Positions 1-8,445 are shown, numbered from the stretch's first letter. The stretch: 64,000 nt of DNA from Thermoplasmata archaeon (GCA_022750055.1 JAKIWL010000001.1:248001-312000); one strand, 5' to 3'. Translations and numbers: made by a program. Notes: generated by a model from the sequence alone, not told the origin.

Positions 1-95
1 TCGTACCCAGGGGCGGGCGACCCCCGATTCGGTCCACGAGAGGCCAGCCGCGAGCGGAGACCGACTCAATCCTGCGCGGCCGCTACTGCGGAATC

Positions 96-111
96 GTAGT
101 CTATATACTAC
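96..111 (+). promoter_or_regulatory. TATA-like element with flanking inverted repeat
   Basis: An AT-rich island in GC-rich DNA reads GTAGT-CTATAT-ACTAC, so a TATA-like core is flanked by a 5-bp inverted repeat. It lies about 40 nt before the ATG at 149 and would place a transcription start near 130. The repeat could bind a regulator, but this is inference. Confidence 0.4.
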
Positions 112-148
112 TATGGACCATACTTAATGTGACGAGCTAGGTCACCGC

Positions 149-559
149 ATGCTTTCTCACCTGCCCAGGGGTTCTCTTCGGGTTCTGAAGGGGCTCGGCG
201 CCTTCGCCTTGGCTGATTTGATCACTGGGATGGCCGCGTTCTCCGTCATCATTCTTTCGAGCTTCTGGTTCTTTTCCATTGGCTGGCTGACCCTCACCCA
301 AGAGTACGCGGCTCGAGGGGTGACGTTCGGGAGCCCCGCCCAATCCGGCCTCGCGTGGATCGGGGTCCTCGTGGCGCTCCCGTTGGTCGCGCCAACCCTC
401 TATCTCGCCCTCAGGGCGTATCGGCTTCCGTACTCGCTGTTCCGTTCGATCACCACCGGCCTCGATCACCAGGTAGGGGCCGGTCACCCCCCGACCCCCT
501 CGATCGGATCCCGACTTCGGCGTCGTTGGGCGACGCTTCGTCGACCCCGGTTGCCCTGA
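149..559 (+). CDS. Small predicted membrane protein
   Basis: I do not recognise a family. The 136-residue product has two clear hydrophobic segments, roughly residues 18-50 and 72-93, and an Arg/Pro-rich cytoplasmic-looking tail after residue 115. A TATA-like element lies about 40 nt upstream. The gene stands alone and converges on the ABC exporter permease at 647, with 87 nt between them. The bulky aromatic membrane stretch (FWFFSIGW) makes it look coding rather than random GC-rich frame. It could be a small accessory membrane protein; function unknown. Confidence 0.5.
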   Translation: MLSHLPRGSLRVLKGLGAFALADLITGMAAFSVIILSSFWFFSIGWLTLTQEYAARGVTFGSPAQSGLAWIGVLVALPLVAPTLYLALRAYRLPYSLFRSITTGLDHQVGAGHPPTPSIGSRLRRRWATLRRPRLP

Positions 560-646
560 ACCGACCCGCCCCGGGTACTGACGGTAGCCGCAAGACGGGC
601 GACGGGACGCGGGAAGCCGGCGCGGTCGGTCTACGTTACCGAGGAT

Positions 647-1498
647 TCATTCAAGGGGGCGAAGCGCTCGGCGCACGAGAGCCAAGGCGATCCCGATCAG
701 GACGGCGCTCCAAGCGAGCAGGCCGAGCAAGTAGACTGCCGGCGAGTACGGGTACGCGGAGGATCCGAAGAACGTCTCCCGGAGGACATTCACCGCGAGG
801 GAGACGGGGTTGTACTGGGAGATGTTCTGCAGCCATGGGGGCATCGAACCCCATGGGTAGAGGGCGTCGGAGGTAAGGAGGACCGGTAGGTTTAGGACGT
901 TCACCGCAGCGAAATAGGTCTGGGGGACGTCGATGAGGACGCCAAAGGTCAGGAACAGGGTCGCGAACATCAGGGTCAGAAGGACGATCGCGAGCACGAC
1001 GTAGATCACGCCCACGACCCCGACCGACTGGGTGACCTGGAGTCCCTTCAGCCCGGGTACGTGGTCGAAGAGGACCGCGAGCCCGAGCACGAAGAACGCG
1101 AGCGCGATCGGTTGGGTCGACCCGGCGACCAGTCGGGAGCCAAATACCGCCGCGCTGGGAGCGGGGGTGCCCCGGGTTCGCTTGAACACACCGAACAGCT
1201 TGTCGAAGATGACGTTCGCGCCAAGGAACAGCGTCGCCGTGACGGCGACGAAGCCGACCATCCCGGCGGAGAAGTAGGAGTAGTAGTTCGGAGCGCCCCG
1301 GAAGTAGGAATGCAGGATGTCCTGGATGACCCCGGGCGGCGTTCCGACCGGCAGGTACTGGGCCGGGTTGATGTTGAACCCCTGGCCGAACAGGAGCAGA
1401 TACAGGAGCGGAAGCAACAACGAGGTGAAGATCGCCTGAGGATTCCGACGGAGCTTGATGAACTCCCGCCGCGTCAGGGCGAGGAACTCCCGCAGCAT
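647..1498 (-). CDS. ABC-2 type transporter permease
   Basis: Membrane subunit of an ABC exporter of the DrrB/ABC-2 type, 283 residues. After a short cytoplasmic N-terminus (ALTRREFIKLRRNP) there are about six hydrophobic segments, the usual topology of this family, with an extracellular loop around residues 45-70. The ATG overlaps the stop of the upstream ATPase gene by one base (TGATG), so the two are translationally coupled. Family members export drugs, lipids or other hydrophobic compounds; the substrate here cannot be read from sequence. The PadR regulator at the head of the operon suggests an inducible detoxification role. Confidence 0.85.
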   Translation of the reverse strand: MLREFLALTRREFIKLRRNPQAIFTSLLLPLLYLLLFGQGFNINPAQYLPVGTPPGVIQDILHSYFRGAPNYYSYFSAGMVGFVAVTATLFLGANVIFDKLFGVFKRTRGTPAPSAAVFGSRLVAGSTQPIALAFFVLGLAVLFDHVPGLKGLQVTQSVGVVGVIYVVLAIVLLTLMFATLFLTFGVLIDVPQTYFAAVNVLNLPVLLTSDALYPWGSMPPWLQNISQYNPVSLAVNVLRETFFGSSAYPYSPAVYLLGLLAWSAVLIGIALALVRRALRPLE

Positions 1499-2520
1499 CA
1501 GCGCCTCCCGCGCAGATTCTGTTGAACGCGTTGGATCATGACCGCCCGGTCGGTGGCCGTGGGACCTTCCTCTTCACGATACTCGCGGCCGGTGAACTCG
1601 AGGAAGACCTCGTCCAGGCTCGGACGCTTGACGATGACCCCGGTGACCCCGACGCCGGCCTTGGAGACCGCCTCGACGGCTAGGGGCACGAACGTCTCTC
1701 CGCTCGCGCACTTTACGCGGTAGGAGGCATCCTTCTTCTGCAGCGAGTTCACGCCGGGAAGGGCGTGCAGAACCCCGGTCATGTCCGGGTTCTCGGTCGC
1801 GGTCTTGATCGTGACGATGTCGCCGCCGAGACGGTCCTTCAGCTCGGTGGGGGTTCCCGTCGCGACGATCTTCCCATGGTCGATGATCGCGATGCGCTCG
1901 CACAACGTGTCGGCCTCGTCGAGGTAGTGGGTCGTGACGAAGACGGTGGTCCCGTTCTCTTGGCGGATCTTCTGGATGAACTCCCAGAACCCGGCTCTTC
2001 CTTGAGGGTCGAGCCCCAGGGTGGGCTCGTCGAGGAAGAGGATCCGAGGCTGATGGACCAGCCCCACGGCGAGTTCGAGCCGACGTCGCATCCCTCCGGA
2101 ATAGGTCTTGGCGTAGCGCTCCGACGAGTCGCCAAGGTGCATCTTCTCGAGCAACTCATCGGCCCGCTTGCGGCTCTCCGCACGGCCCATCCCGTAGGCC
2201 CCTGCGGCGATCTCGAGGTTCTCCCGGCCCGTCAGGTCCCCGTCGGCCGTCGACTCCTGGAAGATCACGCCGATGTGGCGCTTCACTTGCTCCGGATTCC
2301 GGCTCACCTCGAGCCCGTCCACGACGGCCCGACCCGAGGTCGGTCGGAGGCCGGCGGAGAGCATCGAGACGCTCGTCGTCTTTCCGGCGCCGTTGGGGCC
2401 GAGGAACCCGAAGATCTCCCCGGGGCGGACGTCGAAGGAGACCCCGTCGACGGCGCGGACCTTGCCGCCGTATACCTTGACCAGATCCTCGGCGAGGATC
2501 GCTCCGTGGTTCTCCGCCAT
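1498..2520 (-). CDS. ABC transporter ATP-binding protein (DrrA type)
   Basis: ATPase subunit of the exporter, about 340 residues. Walker A GPNGAGKTT is at residues 41-49, the signature SGGMRRR begins at 141, and Walker B LFLDEP is at 161-166, followed by the D-loop. The extra C-terminal ~100 residues are typical of DrrA-like exporters. ATG at 2520 is preferred over an adjacent TTG three bases upstream. The PadR gene ends 7 nt upstream and the permease overlaps downstream, so padR-ATPase-permease form one operon. Partner of the 647-1498 permease at the cytoplasmic membrane. Confidence 0.9.
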   Translation of the reverse strand: MAENHGAILAEDLVKVYGGKVRAVDGVSFDVRPGEIFGFLGPNGAGKTTSVSMLSAGLRPTSGRAVVDGLEVSRNPEQVKRHIGVIFQESTADGDLTGRENLEIAAGAYGMGRAESRKRADELLEKMHLGDSSERYAKTYSGGMRRRLELAVGLVHQPRILFLDEPTLGLDPQGRAGFWEFIQKIRQENGTTVFVTTHYLDEADTLCERIAIIDHGKIVATGTPTELKDRLGGDIVTIKTATENPDMTGVLHALPGVNSLQKKDASYRVKCASGETFVPLAVEAVSKAGVGVTGVIVKRPSLDEVFLEFTGREYREEEGPTATDRAVMIQRVQQNLRGRR

Positions 2521-2527
2521 CAACCCG

Positions 2528-2926
2528 TCAGTCCCTCAGGCGCCGAATTCGGTCGGCGACCTGATCGATCTCCTTCTTTACGGAATCGGTGAATCCAGGC
2601 GGGGTCCCTTTCAGGTCTTCGAGGAAGGAGGTGAGCCCTGAGATCTCTCGCAAGGCATCCGAGGACGTCCGGGGTTCGACCCCCCTCGGTCCCCAGTCGA
2701 AGGTCGGAAGCGTGAGGAGTTCGTACCGGCCGTCGGGCAGCCTTCGGGCCGTTCCGTCCGCGACCATCTCCTCCAGCAGCGGGTAGACCGAACCCGGAGA
2801 AGGGCGCCACCAACCGTGGGTCATGACCTCCATGTCGTTCATGATCTCGGCCCCGTTCCTCGCCCCCCGTCGAAGGATGGCAACGACGAACTGTCGAAGG
2901 CCTCGCTTCCGGTGTCCTCCCCACAT
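2528..2926 (-). CDS. PadR-family transcriptional regulator
   Basis: Winged-helix repressor of the PadR type, 132 residues from the ATG at 2926. The core RGLRQFVVAILRRGARNG..SPGSVYPLLEEMVADG is the classic PadR wing-helix, where helix 3 reads SPGSVYPLL. The C-terminal half is helical, as expected for dimerisation. The reading frame is open to 3016, but the upstream codons fall in a 24-bp palindrome and a TATA box, so the longer start is rejected. It heads the ABC exporter operon. It very likely represses its own operon by binding the palindrome at 2931-2954. Confidence 0.85.
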   Translation of the reverse strand: MWGGHRKRGLRQFVVAILRRGARNGAEIMNDMEVMTHGWWRPSPGSVYPLLEEMVADGTARRLPDGRYELLTLPTFDWGPRGVEPRTSSDALREISGLTSFLEDLKGTPPGFTDSVKKEIDQVADRIRRLRD

Positions 2927-2930
2927 CGCT

Positions 2931-2954
2931 CGAAATTTCGATATCGATATTTCG
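2931..2954 (-). promoter_or_regulatory. Palindromic operator before padR
   Basis: This 24-bp element is a palindrome except for one mismatched pair, built from CGAAAT / TCGATATCGA / ATTTCG. On the minus strand a TATA-like CTTATATCG (2953-2961) overlaps its upstream edge, and the padR ATG lies 4 nt past the other edge. That geometry, operator between TATA box and start of a near-leaderless message, fits autorepression by PadR. The divergent methyltransferase may also be affected. Confidence 0.75.
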
Positions 2955-3099
2955 ATATAAGGATTTCGAGAAGTGCCGACGGGAGTGGGATTCACCGCTT
3001 CCTTTCCGCAGACCATTTGGCCTTTTAGCGAGAACCGTCTGGCTGGACTCCTTGACGGGCGTAGGTGAGCTTACCGTCCTACCGACCCAGCCGGACCGG

Positions 3100-3684
3100 A
3101 TGTGCTGGGCACGCGGTATCGATAACGGGCTTCGGAGGCGCTGGGCCCCTCCCCGGGTCGAGGTCGAAATGCTGAATCCCCTGCCCGGGGAGGTCGTCGT
3201 CGACCTCGGGGCCGGGCCGGGCTACTACGTGACGGAACTCCTGCACCGGCTGGGGCCGACCGGCCGATTGCTCCTCGTTGACATCGACGCGGAAAACCTC
3301 GAGATGGCCCGCCGGAAGGCTCCAAGCGATAGCCGGGTCGTCGTTTGGGTTGGCTCCGCAGCCCGCGCCACGGACATTCCCTCGGGAAGCGCGCATCGGG
3401 TTCTCCTATCGCTCGTGCTCTGTTGCCTCTCAGACAAGGCTGGGGCGCTATCGCAGGCATGGCGAATCCTTCGCCCCGGGGGCCGATTGCTGGTCACGTT
3501 CCCTCGAGTGGGGCAACGCCTTCGACTTCGACGACGAACGCTCGGACTAACTCGAGAACGATGGACCTTCCTGATGGGCGCACTTCCGTGGAAACAGCGG
3601 CCAGTTCGCTCCGGCTGGTTCGTTAGGCGATTTCTTCTGGAAAAGCCCGCCGCCCAGGCGGCCCCGGCCGATCGTGCGGGCTAG
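3100..3684 (+). CDS. Class I SAM-dependent methyltransferase
   Basis: About 194 residues from ATG 3100; the frame is also open from a TTG at 3052. Motif I VVDLGAGPGYY lies near residue 32 and an acidic strand-2 end (LLLVDIDAENLEMARRK) follows. A later strand reads RILRPGGRLLVTFPR, as in UbiE/Methyltransf_11 enzymes. The substrate is unknown; relatives methylate quinones, lipids or small molecules. The gene is divergent from the PadR operon, so it may be co-regulated with the exporter. Start choice is uncertain because a TATA-like TTTTAGC near 3025 would also suit the TTG. Confidence 0.75.
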   Translation: MCWARGIDNGLRRRWAPPRVEVEMLNPLPGEVVVDLGAGPGYYVTELLHRLGPTGRLLLVDIDAENLEMARRKAPSDSRVVVWVGSAARATDIPSGSAHRVLLSLVLCCLSDKAGALSQAWRILRPGGRLLVTFPRVGQRLRLRRRTLGLTRERWTFLMGALPWKQRPVRSGWFVRRFLLEKPAAQAAPADRAG

Positions 3685-3782
3685 GCCAGCCGATTCTCTC
3701 GAGGCGAAGCACGCTTAGTTCGCTCGGTGAAAGAGAACGCGAATCGGTAACGACGTCGAGATCGGTCGCCGCATAGCAACGG

Positions 3783-3789
3783 TATTATA
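3783..3789 (+). promoter_or_regulatory. TATA box for rpoK
   Basis: TATTATA in an otherwise GC-rich gap. A start of transcription about 26 nt downstream would fall near 3812, after the in-frame GTG at 3801 and before the ATG at 3828, which favours the ATG as the rpoK start. Confidence 0.6.
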
Positions 3790-3827
3790 GCGAACCTAGA
3801 GTGGCCGACCCCTTGACGGCCGCGACC

Positions 3828-4070
3828 ATGTCGGCCGCCCTTGTTGGAACCGTGTCGGACGCCCCTCCCGGAACGACCGACCTGGCGCAATCGGAGTTCA
3901 CCCGCTTCGAACGCGCCCGGATCCTCGGGGCGCGGGCGTTGCAGGTATCCCTCGGAGCGCCGATCCTCCTCGATGTCCCGGCGACGCTCGTCGACCCGGT
4001 CGAGATCGCCGAACTCGAGTACGCCGCCGGCGTGATCCCGATCACGGTCCGGCGGGGTCAAAGTCGGTAA
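3828..4070 (+). CDS. rpoK: DNA-directed RNA polymerase subunit K
   Basis: Archaeal homologue of eukaryotic Rpb6, a small subunit that stabilises the clamp and largest subunit of RNA polymerase. The diagnostic stretch TRFERARILGARALQVSLGAP is followed by a short PVEIAELEYAAGVIPITVRR tail, just as in RpoK/Rpb6. From ATG 3828 the protein has 80 residues; a GTG at 3801 would add nine residues that are not conserved. It is not embedded in a ribosomal or polymerase operon here, having its own TATA box and converging on mtnP. Confidence 0.9.
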   Translation: MSAALVGTVSDAPPGTTDLAQSEFTRFERARILGARALQVSLGAPILLDVPATLVDPVEIAELEYAAGVIPITVRRGQSR

Positions 4071-4087
4071 CGGGCGCTGGCGACCGC

Positions 4088-4879
4088 CTAGAGCGCGGCG
4101 TGCTCGAGCGATCCGGAGCACGGACAGTCCCGCCGGCCGGCGATCTTCGGTAGCAGAGCGGACAGGACCGCCCGCATCCGACCGACGTTCTTTTCCATCG
4201 TTTCGGTGATCTCTCGGGCCTCGACGGCCCGTTCCGCCCACGTATCGAAATCCGTCACCATCGCGAGACAGACGTAGCAGAGCGCGCGCTCGCGGGCGAG
4301 GGTGACCTCGGGGACCAGGGTCATCCCGATGACGTCGGCGAAGGAGCGGAACCAGCGGGACTCGGCGCGGGTAGAGAACCTCGGACCCTCGATGCAGACG
4401 TACGTCTTGTCCTCAGCGAACGGGCTATCCGTGGCGCGTCCGGCGTCGGCCGCTGCCCGGAGGACCCTCGGGCAGAACGGGTCTGCGAGCGAGACGTGAA
4501 AGACCTGGCCGCCATCGTAGAACGTCGTGGGGCGCTGTTTGGTCAGGTCGACGAACTGGTTCGGCAAGACGAACCGGCCGGGGGGGAGGTCCTCCTTCAG
4601 CGACCCGACGCTGCTCACGGTGACGATCGTCTCCGCCCCCAGGCTCCGGAGCGCGTCGAGGTTGGCCCGGTAGTTCACTCGGTGCGGGGGGATCGAGTGG
4701 CCGGGTCCATGCCGGGGCAGGAAGAGGACCTCGACTCCGCCGACCGTACCGGACTCGACCGGGCCGGACGGAGCGCCCCAGGGCGTGGCGACCCGATGGA
4801 GTCTGCGGGTCGAGGCCTCGACCAGTTCGGAGATCCCCGATCCTCCGATGATCCCGATCTTTCGGCCTGCCTCGACCAT
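4088..4879 (-). CDS. mtnP: S-methyl-5'-thioadenosine phosphorylase
   Basis: Cleaves methylthioadenosine (or a related purine nucleoside) with phosphate, salvaging adenine and methylthioribose-1-phosphate. The 263-residue protein starts with IGIIGGSGIS, carries the phosphate/ribose motif RHGPGHSIPPHRVNYRAN near residue 55, the SVGSL stretch, and VTDFDTW near residue 213, which corresponds to the adenine-preferring VTDYD of this family. A C-terminal CPCSGSLEHA cysteine pair resembles the disulfide motif of thermostable archaeal enzymes. Its ATG overlaps the translin-family stop by one base (TGATG), so it is the last gene of the DUF357-translin-mtnP cluster. Confidence 0.9.
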   Translation of the reverse strand: MVEAGRKIGIIGGSGISELVEASTRRLHRVATPWGAPSGPVESGTVGGVEVLFLPRHGPGHSIPPHRVNYRANLDALRSLGAETIVTVSSVGSLKEDLPPGRFVLPNQFVDLTKQRPTTFYDGGQVFHVSLADPFCPRVLRAAADAGRATDSPFAEDKTYVCIEGPRFSTRAESRWFRSFADVIGMTLVPEVTLARERALCYVCLAMVTDFDTWAERAVEAREITETMEKNVGRMRAVLSALLPKIAGRRDCPCSGSLEHAAL

Positions 4880-5547
4880 CAGGACCCCCTGGTACGGCGC
4901 GATCGGACCCCGGCCCGTGCGAGGACCTCGGCGAGCGCGACATCGCCTCGCGTCTTCTCCAGGATGGCGCGAGCGGCATCTTGCTTGGGCTTCAGCGAGA
5001 CGATCGCCCGAGGGCCCTCGAATCGCAGCAACGATCGGAACACGGACTCCATCTCCCTCAGATGCTCGCGGGCCCCTGGGAGCTTTCCTTCGGATAGCGC
5101 CGTCAACGCGAGCCGTCGCATCTCCCCGACGAGGTCCCCCAACCCACCGAGGTACTCCTCCGGCCCGATCCCCAACTCCTTGGGCGACGGAAAGCTTGAC
5201 CCTCGGACCACGCAGTCGAGGAGGATCGCCTCGACGCTCTCCTGGAGCGCGTCGTGGGCGAGGCCCCGGTCCCCGCCGCCGTCGCCCCGGACCCGTTCGG
5301 CGAGGGCGCGAGCGGTTCGCGCGAGGGTGACAATCTCGTCGTCGACCCGTCGCCCTTCGTGAATTCTCCCCATGATGCCCTGCGCCTCGCGACGCAGGGA
5401 GCGACTGGCCTCGAACAGGTCGTCCCGGCGCTGTTCTCGGCGCTTCAGGTGAGACTCGATCTCGCGGACCGTGGGTTCGCCGAGGAGCGAGCCCCGGGCC
5501 GATCGGTCAGCGGAACGACGTGAAGTGGACGTCGTCGTCCCCCCCAT
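4879..5547 (-). CDS. Translin-family protein
   Basis: All-helical nucleic-acid-binding protein related to eukaryotic translin/TRAX, which form octameric barrels that bind and can cut RNA or single-stranded DNA. About 222 residues from ATG 5547 (another ATG lies at 5574). Helical repeats include LKRREQRRDDLFEASRSLRR, an acidic helix EYLGGLGDLVGEMRRLAL, and a C-terminal KPKQDAARAILEKTRGDVALA. The first ~20 residues overlap the DUF357 gene in another frame and are low complexity, so the true start is uncertain. It is coupled downstream to mtnP. Confidence 0.75.
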   Translation of the reverse strand: MGGTTTSTSRRSADRSARGSLLGEPTVREIESHLKRREQRRDDLFEASRSLRREAQGIMGRIHEGRRVDDEIVTLARTARALAERVRGDGGGDRGLAHDALQESVEAILLDCVVRGSSFPSPKELGIGPEEYLGGLGDLVGEMRRLALTALSEGKLPGAREHLREMESVFRSLLRFEGPRAIVSLKPKQDAARAILEKTRGDVALAEVLARAGVRSRRTRGS

Positions 5548-5797
5548 CCAGGAGTCCGAGGCGGACCCCGGCATCTAGCCACCCGTGGGCGTAGCTCGCG
5601 GCGGCGAGAGCCCGGGGGTCGTCGCCGATCGAGCGGAAGTGCTTCGCGTCGGAGAGATAGGAGCGGGCCATCGATAGAAAGTCCTCCGACGCCCCGACGA
5701 GGAACGAACGCGCCGGTGGAGCCGGTCGCACCCGAGCGAGCGCTTCGGTCGTCAGGCGCAGGTAGCGCTCGACCAGCGGCTCCGCCGACTCGCTCAC
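5507..5797 (-). CDS. DUF357 protein
   Basis: Short helical archaeal protein of the DUF357 family, 96 residues from a GTG start. The hallmark ARSYLSDAKHFRSIGDDPRA and SYAHGWLDAGVRLGLL stretches are both present. Family function is not established; in many archaea it sits beside translin or translation genes, as here, where its 3' end overlaps the translin gene. The overlap (about 41 nt) and shared strand suggest co-translation. The transaldolase gene ends 47 nt upstream, so this cluster may be a continuation of the nfo operon. Confidence 0.8.
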   Translation of the reverse strand: MSESAEPLVERYLRLTTEALARVRPAPPARSFLVGASEDFLSMARSYLSDAKHFRSIGDDPRALAAASYAHGWLDAGVRLGLLDGGDDDVHFTSFR

Positions 5798-5843
5798 CTC
5801 GACCCTCCGGGGCGGTCCCCGCGTCCCTGGCCGCAGGGCCCCA

Positions 5844-6491
5844 TCAGCCCTTCGGGACCTTCTGCCAATCCTTCAGGAACCGGGCGAGTCCGATGTCGGT
5901 GAGCGGATGCTGGCAGAGCTTCTCCATGACGGCGTAGGGCATCGTGCAGATGTCGGCCCCGAGCTTGGCCGCCTCCAACACGTGGACAGGATGCCGCACG
6001 CTCGCGACGAGGATCTCGGTCTTGAACTTGTAGTTCCGGTAGATCTGGACGATGTCGGCGACGAGTTCGAGCCCGTTCTGGCTCTGGTCGTCGAGGCGGC
6101 CGATGAAGGGGCTAACGTAGGCCGCCCCGACCTTGGCCGCGAGGAGCGCCTGGTTCGCCGAGAAAACGAGGGTCATGTTGACCCGCGTCCCTTCCGAGGC
6201 GAGGATCTTCGTGGCCTGAAGTCCCGCGGGCGTCATCGGACACTTGACGTAGATGGACTTGTGCAGCCCGCGAAGGTGGCGCCCCTCGGCGAGCATCTCG
6301 TCGACCGTCGTGCCGACCACTTCCGCCGACACGGACGGAACGCCGAGGGCGCAGATGTCCTGGATCACGGTTTCGAACGGACGGCCCTCCTTGGCGACCA
6401 GGCTGGGGTTCGTGGTGACCCCGTCGAGGATCCCTCCGTCCCACATCGTTCGGATCTCGGTCAGGCTCGCTGTGTCGAGGAACAGTTTCAT
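5844..6491 (-). CDS. Transaldolase / fructose-6-phosphate aldolase family
   Basis: Small (215-residue) TIM-barrel enzyme of the TalC/MipB type that moves three-carbon units between sugar phosphates in the non-oxidative pentose phosphate pathway, or cleaves fructose-6-phosphate. It begins MKLFLDTAS and shows GVTTNPSL near residue 26, the Schiff-base lysine in IYVKCPMT near residue 85, and the conserved [13 protein letters not shown] and [11 protein letters not shown] stretches. The ATG at 6491 gives the standard family length; the open frame upstream is not conserved. It lies 29 nt behind a transketolase-like gene and completes the nfo-tkt-tal operon. Confidence 0.88.
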   Translation of the reverse strand: MKLFLDTASLTEIRTMWDGGILDGVTTNPSLVAKEGRPFETVIQDICALGVPSVSAEVVGTTVDEMLAEGRHLRGLHKSIYVKCPMTPAGLQATKILASEGTRVNMTLVFSANQALLAAKVGAAYVSPFIGRLDDQSQNGLELVADIVQIYRNYKFKTEILVASVRHPVHVLEAAKLGADICTMPYAVMEKLCQHPLTDIGLARFLKDWQKVPKG

Positions 6492-6520
6492 GCTCGCCTC
6501 CCACCCCCGAGCCCGCGGGC

Positions 6521-7471
6521 CTACTGAACCTTGCCGCGTGCCCGCAGAAGCTCGTAGGCCTCCTCGAGGCAGTGGTCCAGGGCGAGACCGTACGGGTCGT
6601 CGGGGGAGACTCCGGAGGCCCCCCCCGGGAAGAGGTCCGGGGAGCCGAGACGGCGGACTGGAACCGGGTACTCCTCGGCCGTGCACGCCGCTACCAGGCT
6701 CCCGACGCCGGTAACGACGGAGTGCTGCTCGAGACAGAGTATCGCACCCGTCTCGCGAGCCGCTCGCAAGACCGCCTTGATGTCGAAAGGCTTGACCGAG
6801 GCCAGGTCGAGAACGCGAACTTCCACCCCGACCCGAGAGAGCGCCCGGGCGACCTCGAGGGCCCTCGATACGGCAGGGCCGATCGCGGCGACCGTGAGGT
6901 CGCGCCCGGGGCGCAGTTCCTGGGCCCGTCCCAGCTCGACCACACCGTCCGTGACGTTCGGGGCATCGTCCGGACCCAGGCGAACGTAGGCCGGACCCTC
7001 CAGGGCCGCGACCGCACGCATGGCCGACCCCGCGCTCGCTGGGTCCGCCGGGCAGACGACCGTCATCCCGGGGAGTCCCCGCATCAGGCCGATGTCCTCG
7101 ACCATCGGGGGGGATCCGCCGCTCTCCTGAGGCAGTGACGTGGTGGGGTCCGCGAGGAAACGCACCCGGGCGCGAGGACGACAGATCGACTCCCGAACAG
7201 AGTAGTACCCCTGGCCGGCGATCAATCCGGCGAGTCCATAGGCAGCGACGGTTCGCCCTTCCCCCGCGAGTCGGGCGGAGGAAGAAACCGTGACCGGGTC
7301 CGAGACCGTGACGTCGAAGAACCGATACGGGAACTGCTTCGAAAAGGGGGATTCGCGGGTGGGCCGCCCAAAGTCCGCGTCGACGACGACGAGCTCGGGA
7401 TCGCTACGACCCAATTCCAGGACGGCCGCATCGAGGGTTTCCCGCTGGCTCGCGCCGGAGACGGCGCTCAG
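6521..7471 (-). CDS. Transketolase C-terminal half, degenerate and orphaned
   Basis: About 316 residues matching the PYR plus C-terminal domains of split archaeal transketolase: [24 protein letters not shown] at the start and a final [18 protein letters not shown] region. The position of the catalytic glutamate (normally GIAEQ) reads TVSDP, and the usual DGxTHQ histidine motif reads SGGSPP, so normal thiamine-diphosphate chemistry is doubtful. No N-terminal subunit gene is adjacent. Conserved sequence extends upstream of the first ordinary start (TTG 7414) to a CTG at 7471 that overlaps the nfo stop as CTGA, which I take as the likely start. It could be a regulatory or neofunctionalised protein. 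Confidence 0.7.
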   Translation of the reverse strand: MSAVSGASQRETLDAAVLELGRSDPELVVVDADFGRPTRESPFSKQFPYRFFDVTVSDPVTVSSSARLAGEGRTVAAYGLAGLIAGQGYYSVRESICRPRARVRFLADPTTSLPQESGGSPPMVEDIGLMRGLPGMTVVCPADPASAGSAMRAVAALEGPAYVRLGPDDAPNVTDGVVELGRAQELRPGRDLTVAAIGPAVSRALEVARALSRVGVEVRVLDLASVKPFDIKAVLRAARETGAILCLEQHSVVTGVGSLVAACTAEEYPVPVRRLGSPDLFPGGASGVSPDDPYGLALDHCLEEAYELLRARGKVQ

Positions 7472-8394
7472 GGGGACCCCCCCTTCCCAGCTCGAGGGCG
7501 GGTCGGACGGGGTCGGGAGGTAGCGGCCCTCGCGGGTATGGCCGGGCCGCCCTCGAGTGACCGCAGGGTCGCAAGGTCGACCCGATAGGCCTCGTAGTCA
7601 TCCTCGGTGAGCGGGGTTTCGAGGTACGCCGGTCGTCCCTCCCATCGCCGGTCGTTCACGAAGTGTCGGAAGCCGTCAAGGCCGATCTCGCCCTTGCCGA
7701 TGTTCTCGTGGCGGTCCCGATGGGACCCGAGGGGGCCCTTCGCGTCGTTAAAATGAAAGGCGTGGACCTGGTCGAGTCCCAGCTCCGCTTCCAGGAGTTC
7801 CATCAGGCCCTGATAGTTCTCCGCCGACCGGAAGTCGTGGCCGGCGGCGAACATGTGACAGGTGTCAAGGGCAACGCCGACCCGATTCCGGTCCGATACG
7901 CCCTCTAGGATCTGGGAGAGCTCGCCGAACTGGGAACCGAGGGTCGACCCCTGCCCGGCCATGTTCTCGAGGAGCGTACGGACATGGAACCCCTCGGTGA
8001 GCGAGAACGCCTCGTTCAGGCTCTCGCTGACCCGCTGGATGCCCGGTGCTACCCCTGTCCCCAGATGGGCGCCGGGGTGGACGATGAGGGCGTCGACGCC
8101 CAGCTGTTCCGCACGTCGGAGCTCGTCGAGGAAGGCATGGCGGGATCGCTTCAAACCGGCCGCCTTGGGCGAGGCGAGGTTCGTTAGGTAGCCGTGGTGG
8201 ACCGCCGTGGCCTTCAAGGCCTCTCGACGGACCCCCTCGCGAAACCCTTGGCTCCCTTCCACCGAAAGGGGGGGACCGGCCCACATTTGCGGGCTCTTGC
8301 TGAAGATCTGGATGGCCTCGCACCCGAAGCTCCTGCCCAAGGCGGGGGCTCCCGCGATCCCTGCGGAGATCCCGACGTGCGCTCCCAGATGCAC
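7468..8394 (-). CDS. nfo: Endonuclease IV (AP endonuclease)
   Basis: Metal-dependent AP endonuclease that incises DNA at abasic sites in base excision repair. The 308-residue protein starts MHLGAHVGISAG and carries the trinuclear zinc-site motifs: ALDTCHMFAAGHDF near residue 170, HAFHFNDAKGPLGSHRDRHENIGKGEIG near 205, and a terminal YLETPLTEDD. The C-terminal ~25 residues are basic and unlike the family. A TATA box at 8418-8426 is centred 27 nt before the ATG, predicting a leaderless message. It heads the operon with the transketolase-like and transaldolase genes. Confidence 0.93.
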   Translation of the reverse strand: MHLGAHVGISAGIAGAPALGRSFGCEAIQIFSKSPQMWAGPPLSVEGSQGFREGVRREALKATAVHHGYLTNLASPKAAGLKRSRHAFLDELRRAEQLGVDALIVHPGAHLGTGVAPGIQRVSESLNEAFSLTEGFHVRTLLENMAGQGSTLGSQFGELSQILEGVSDRNRVGVALDTCHMFAAGHDFRSAENYQGLMELLEAELGLDQVHAFHFNDAKGPLGSHRDRHENIGKGEIGLDGFRHFVNDRRWEGRPAYLETPLTEDDYEAYRVDLATLRSLEGGPAIPARAATSRPRPTRPRAGKGGSP

Positions 8395-8417
8395 GGGGCG
8401 TTCGACCCTCGCTTGGG

Positions 8418-8426
8418 ATTTAAACG
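8418..8426 (-). promoter_or_regulatory. TATA box for nfo operon
   Basis: On the minus strand GTTTAAATC is centred 27 nt upstream of the nfo ATG at 8394, the distance expected when transcription begins at the start codon. Confidence 0.7.
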
Positions 8427-8445
8427 CTCGGCATCGATTGAGGAC

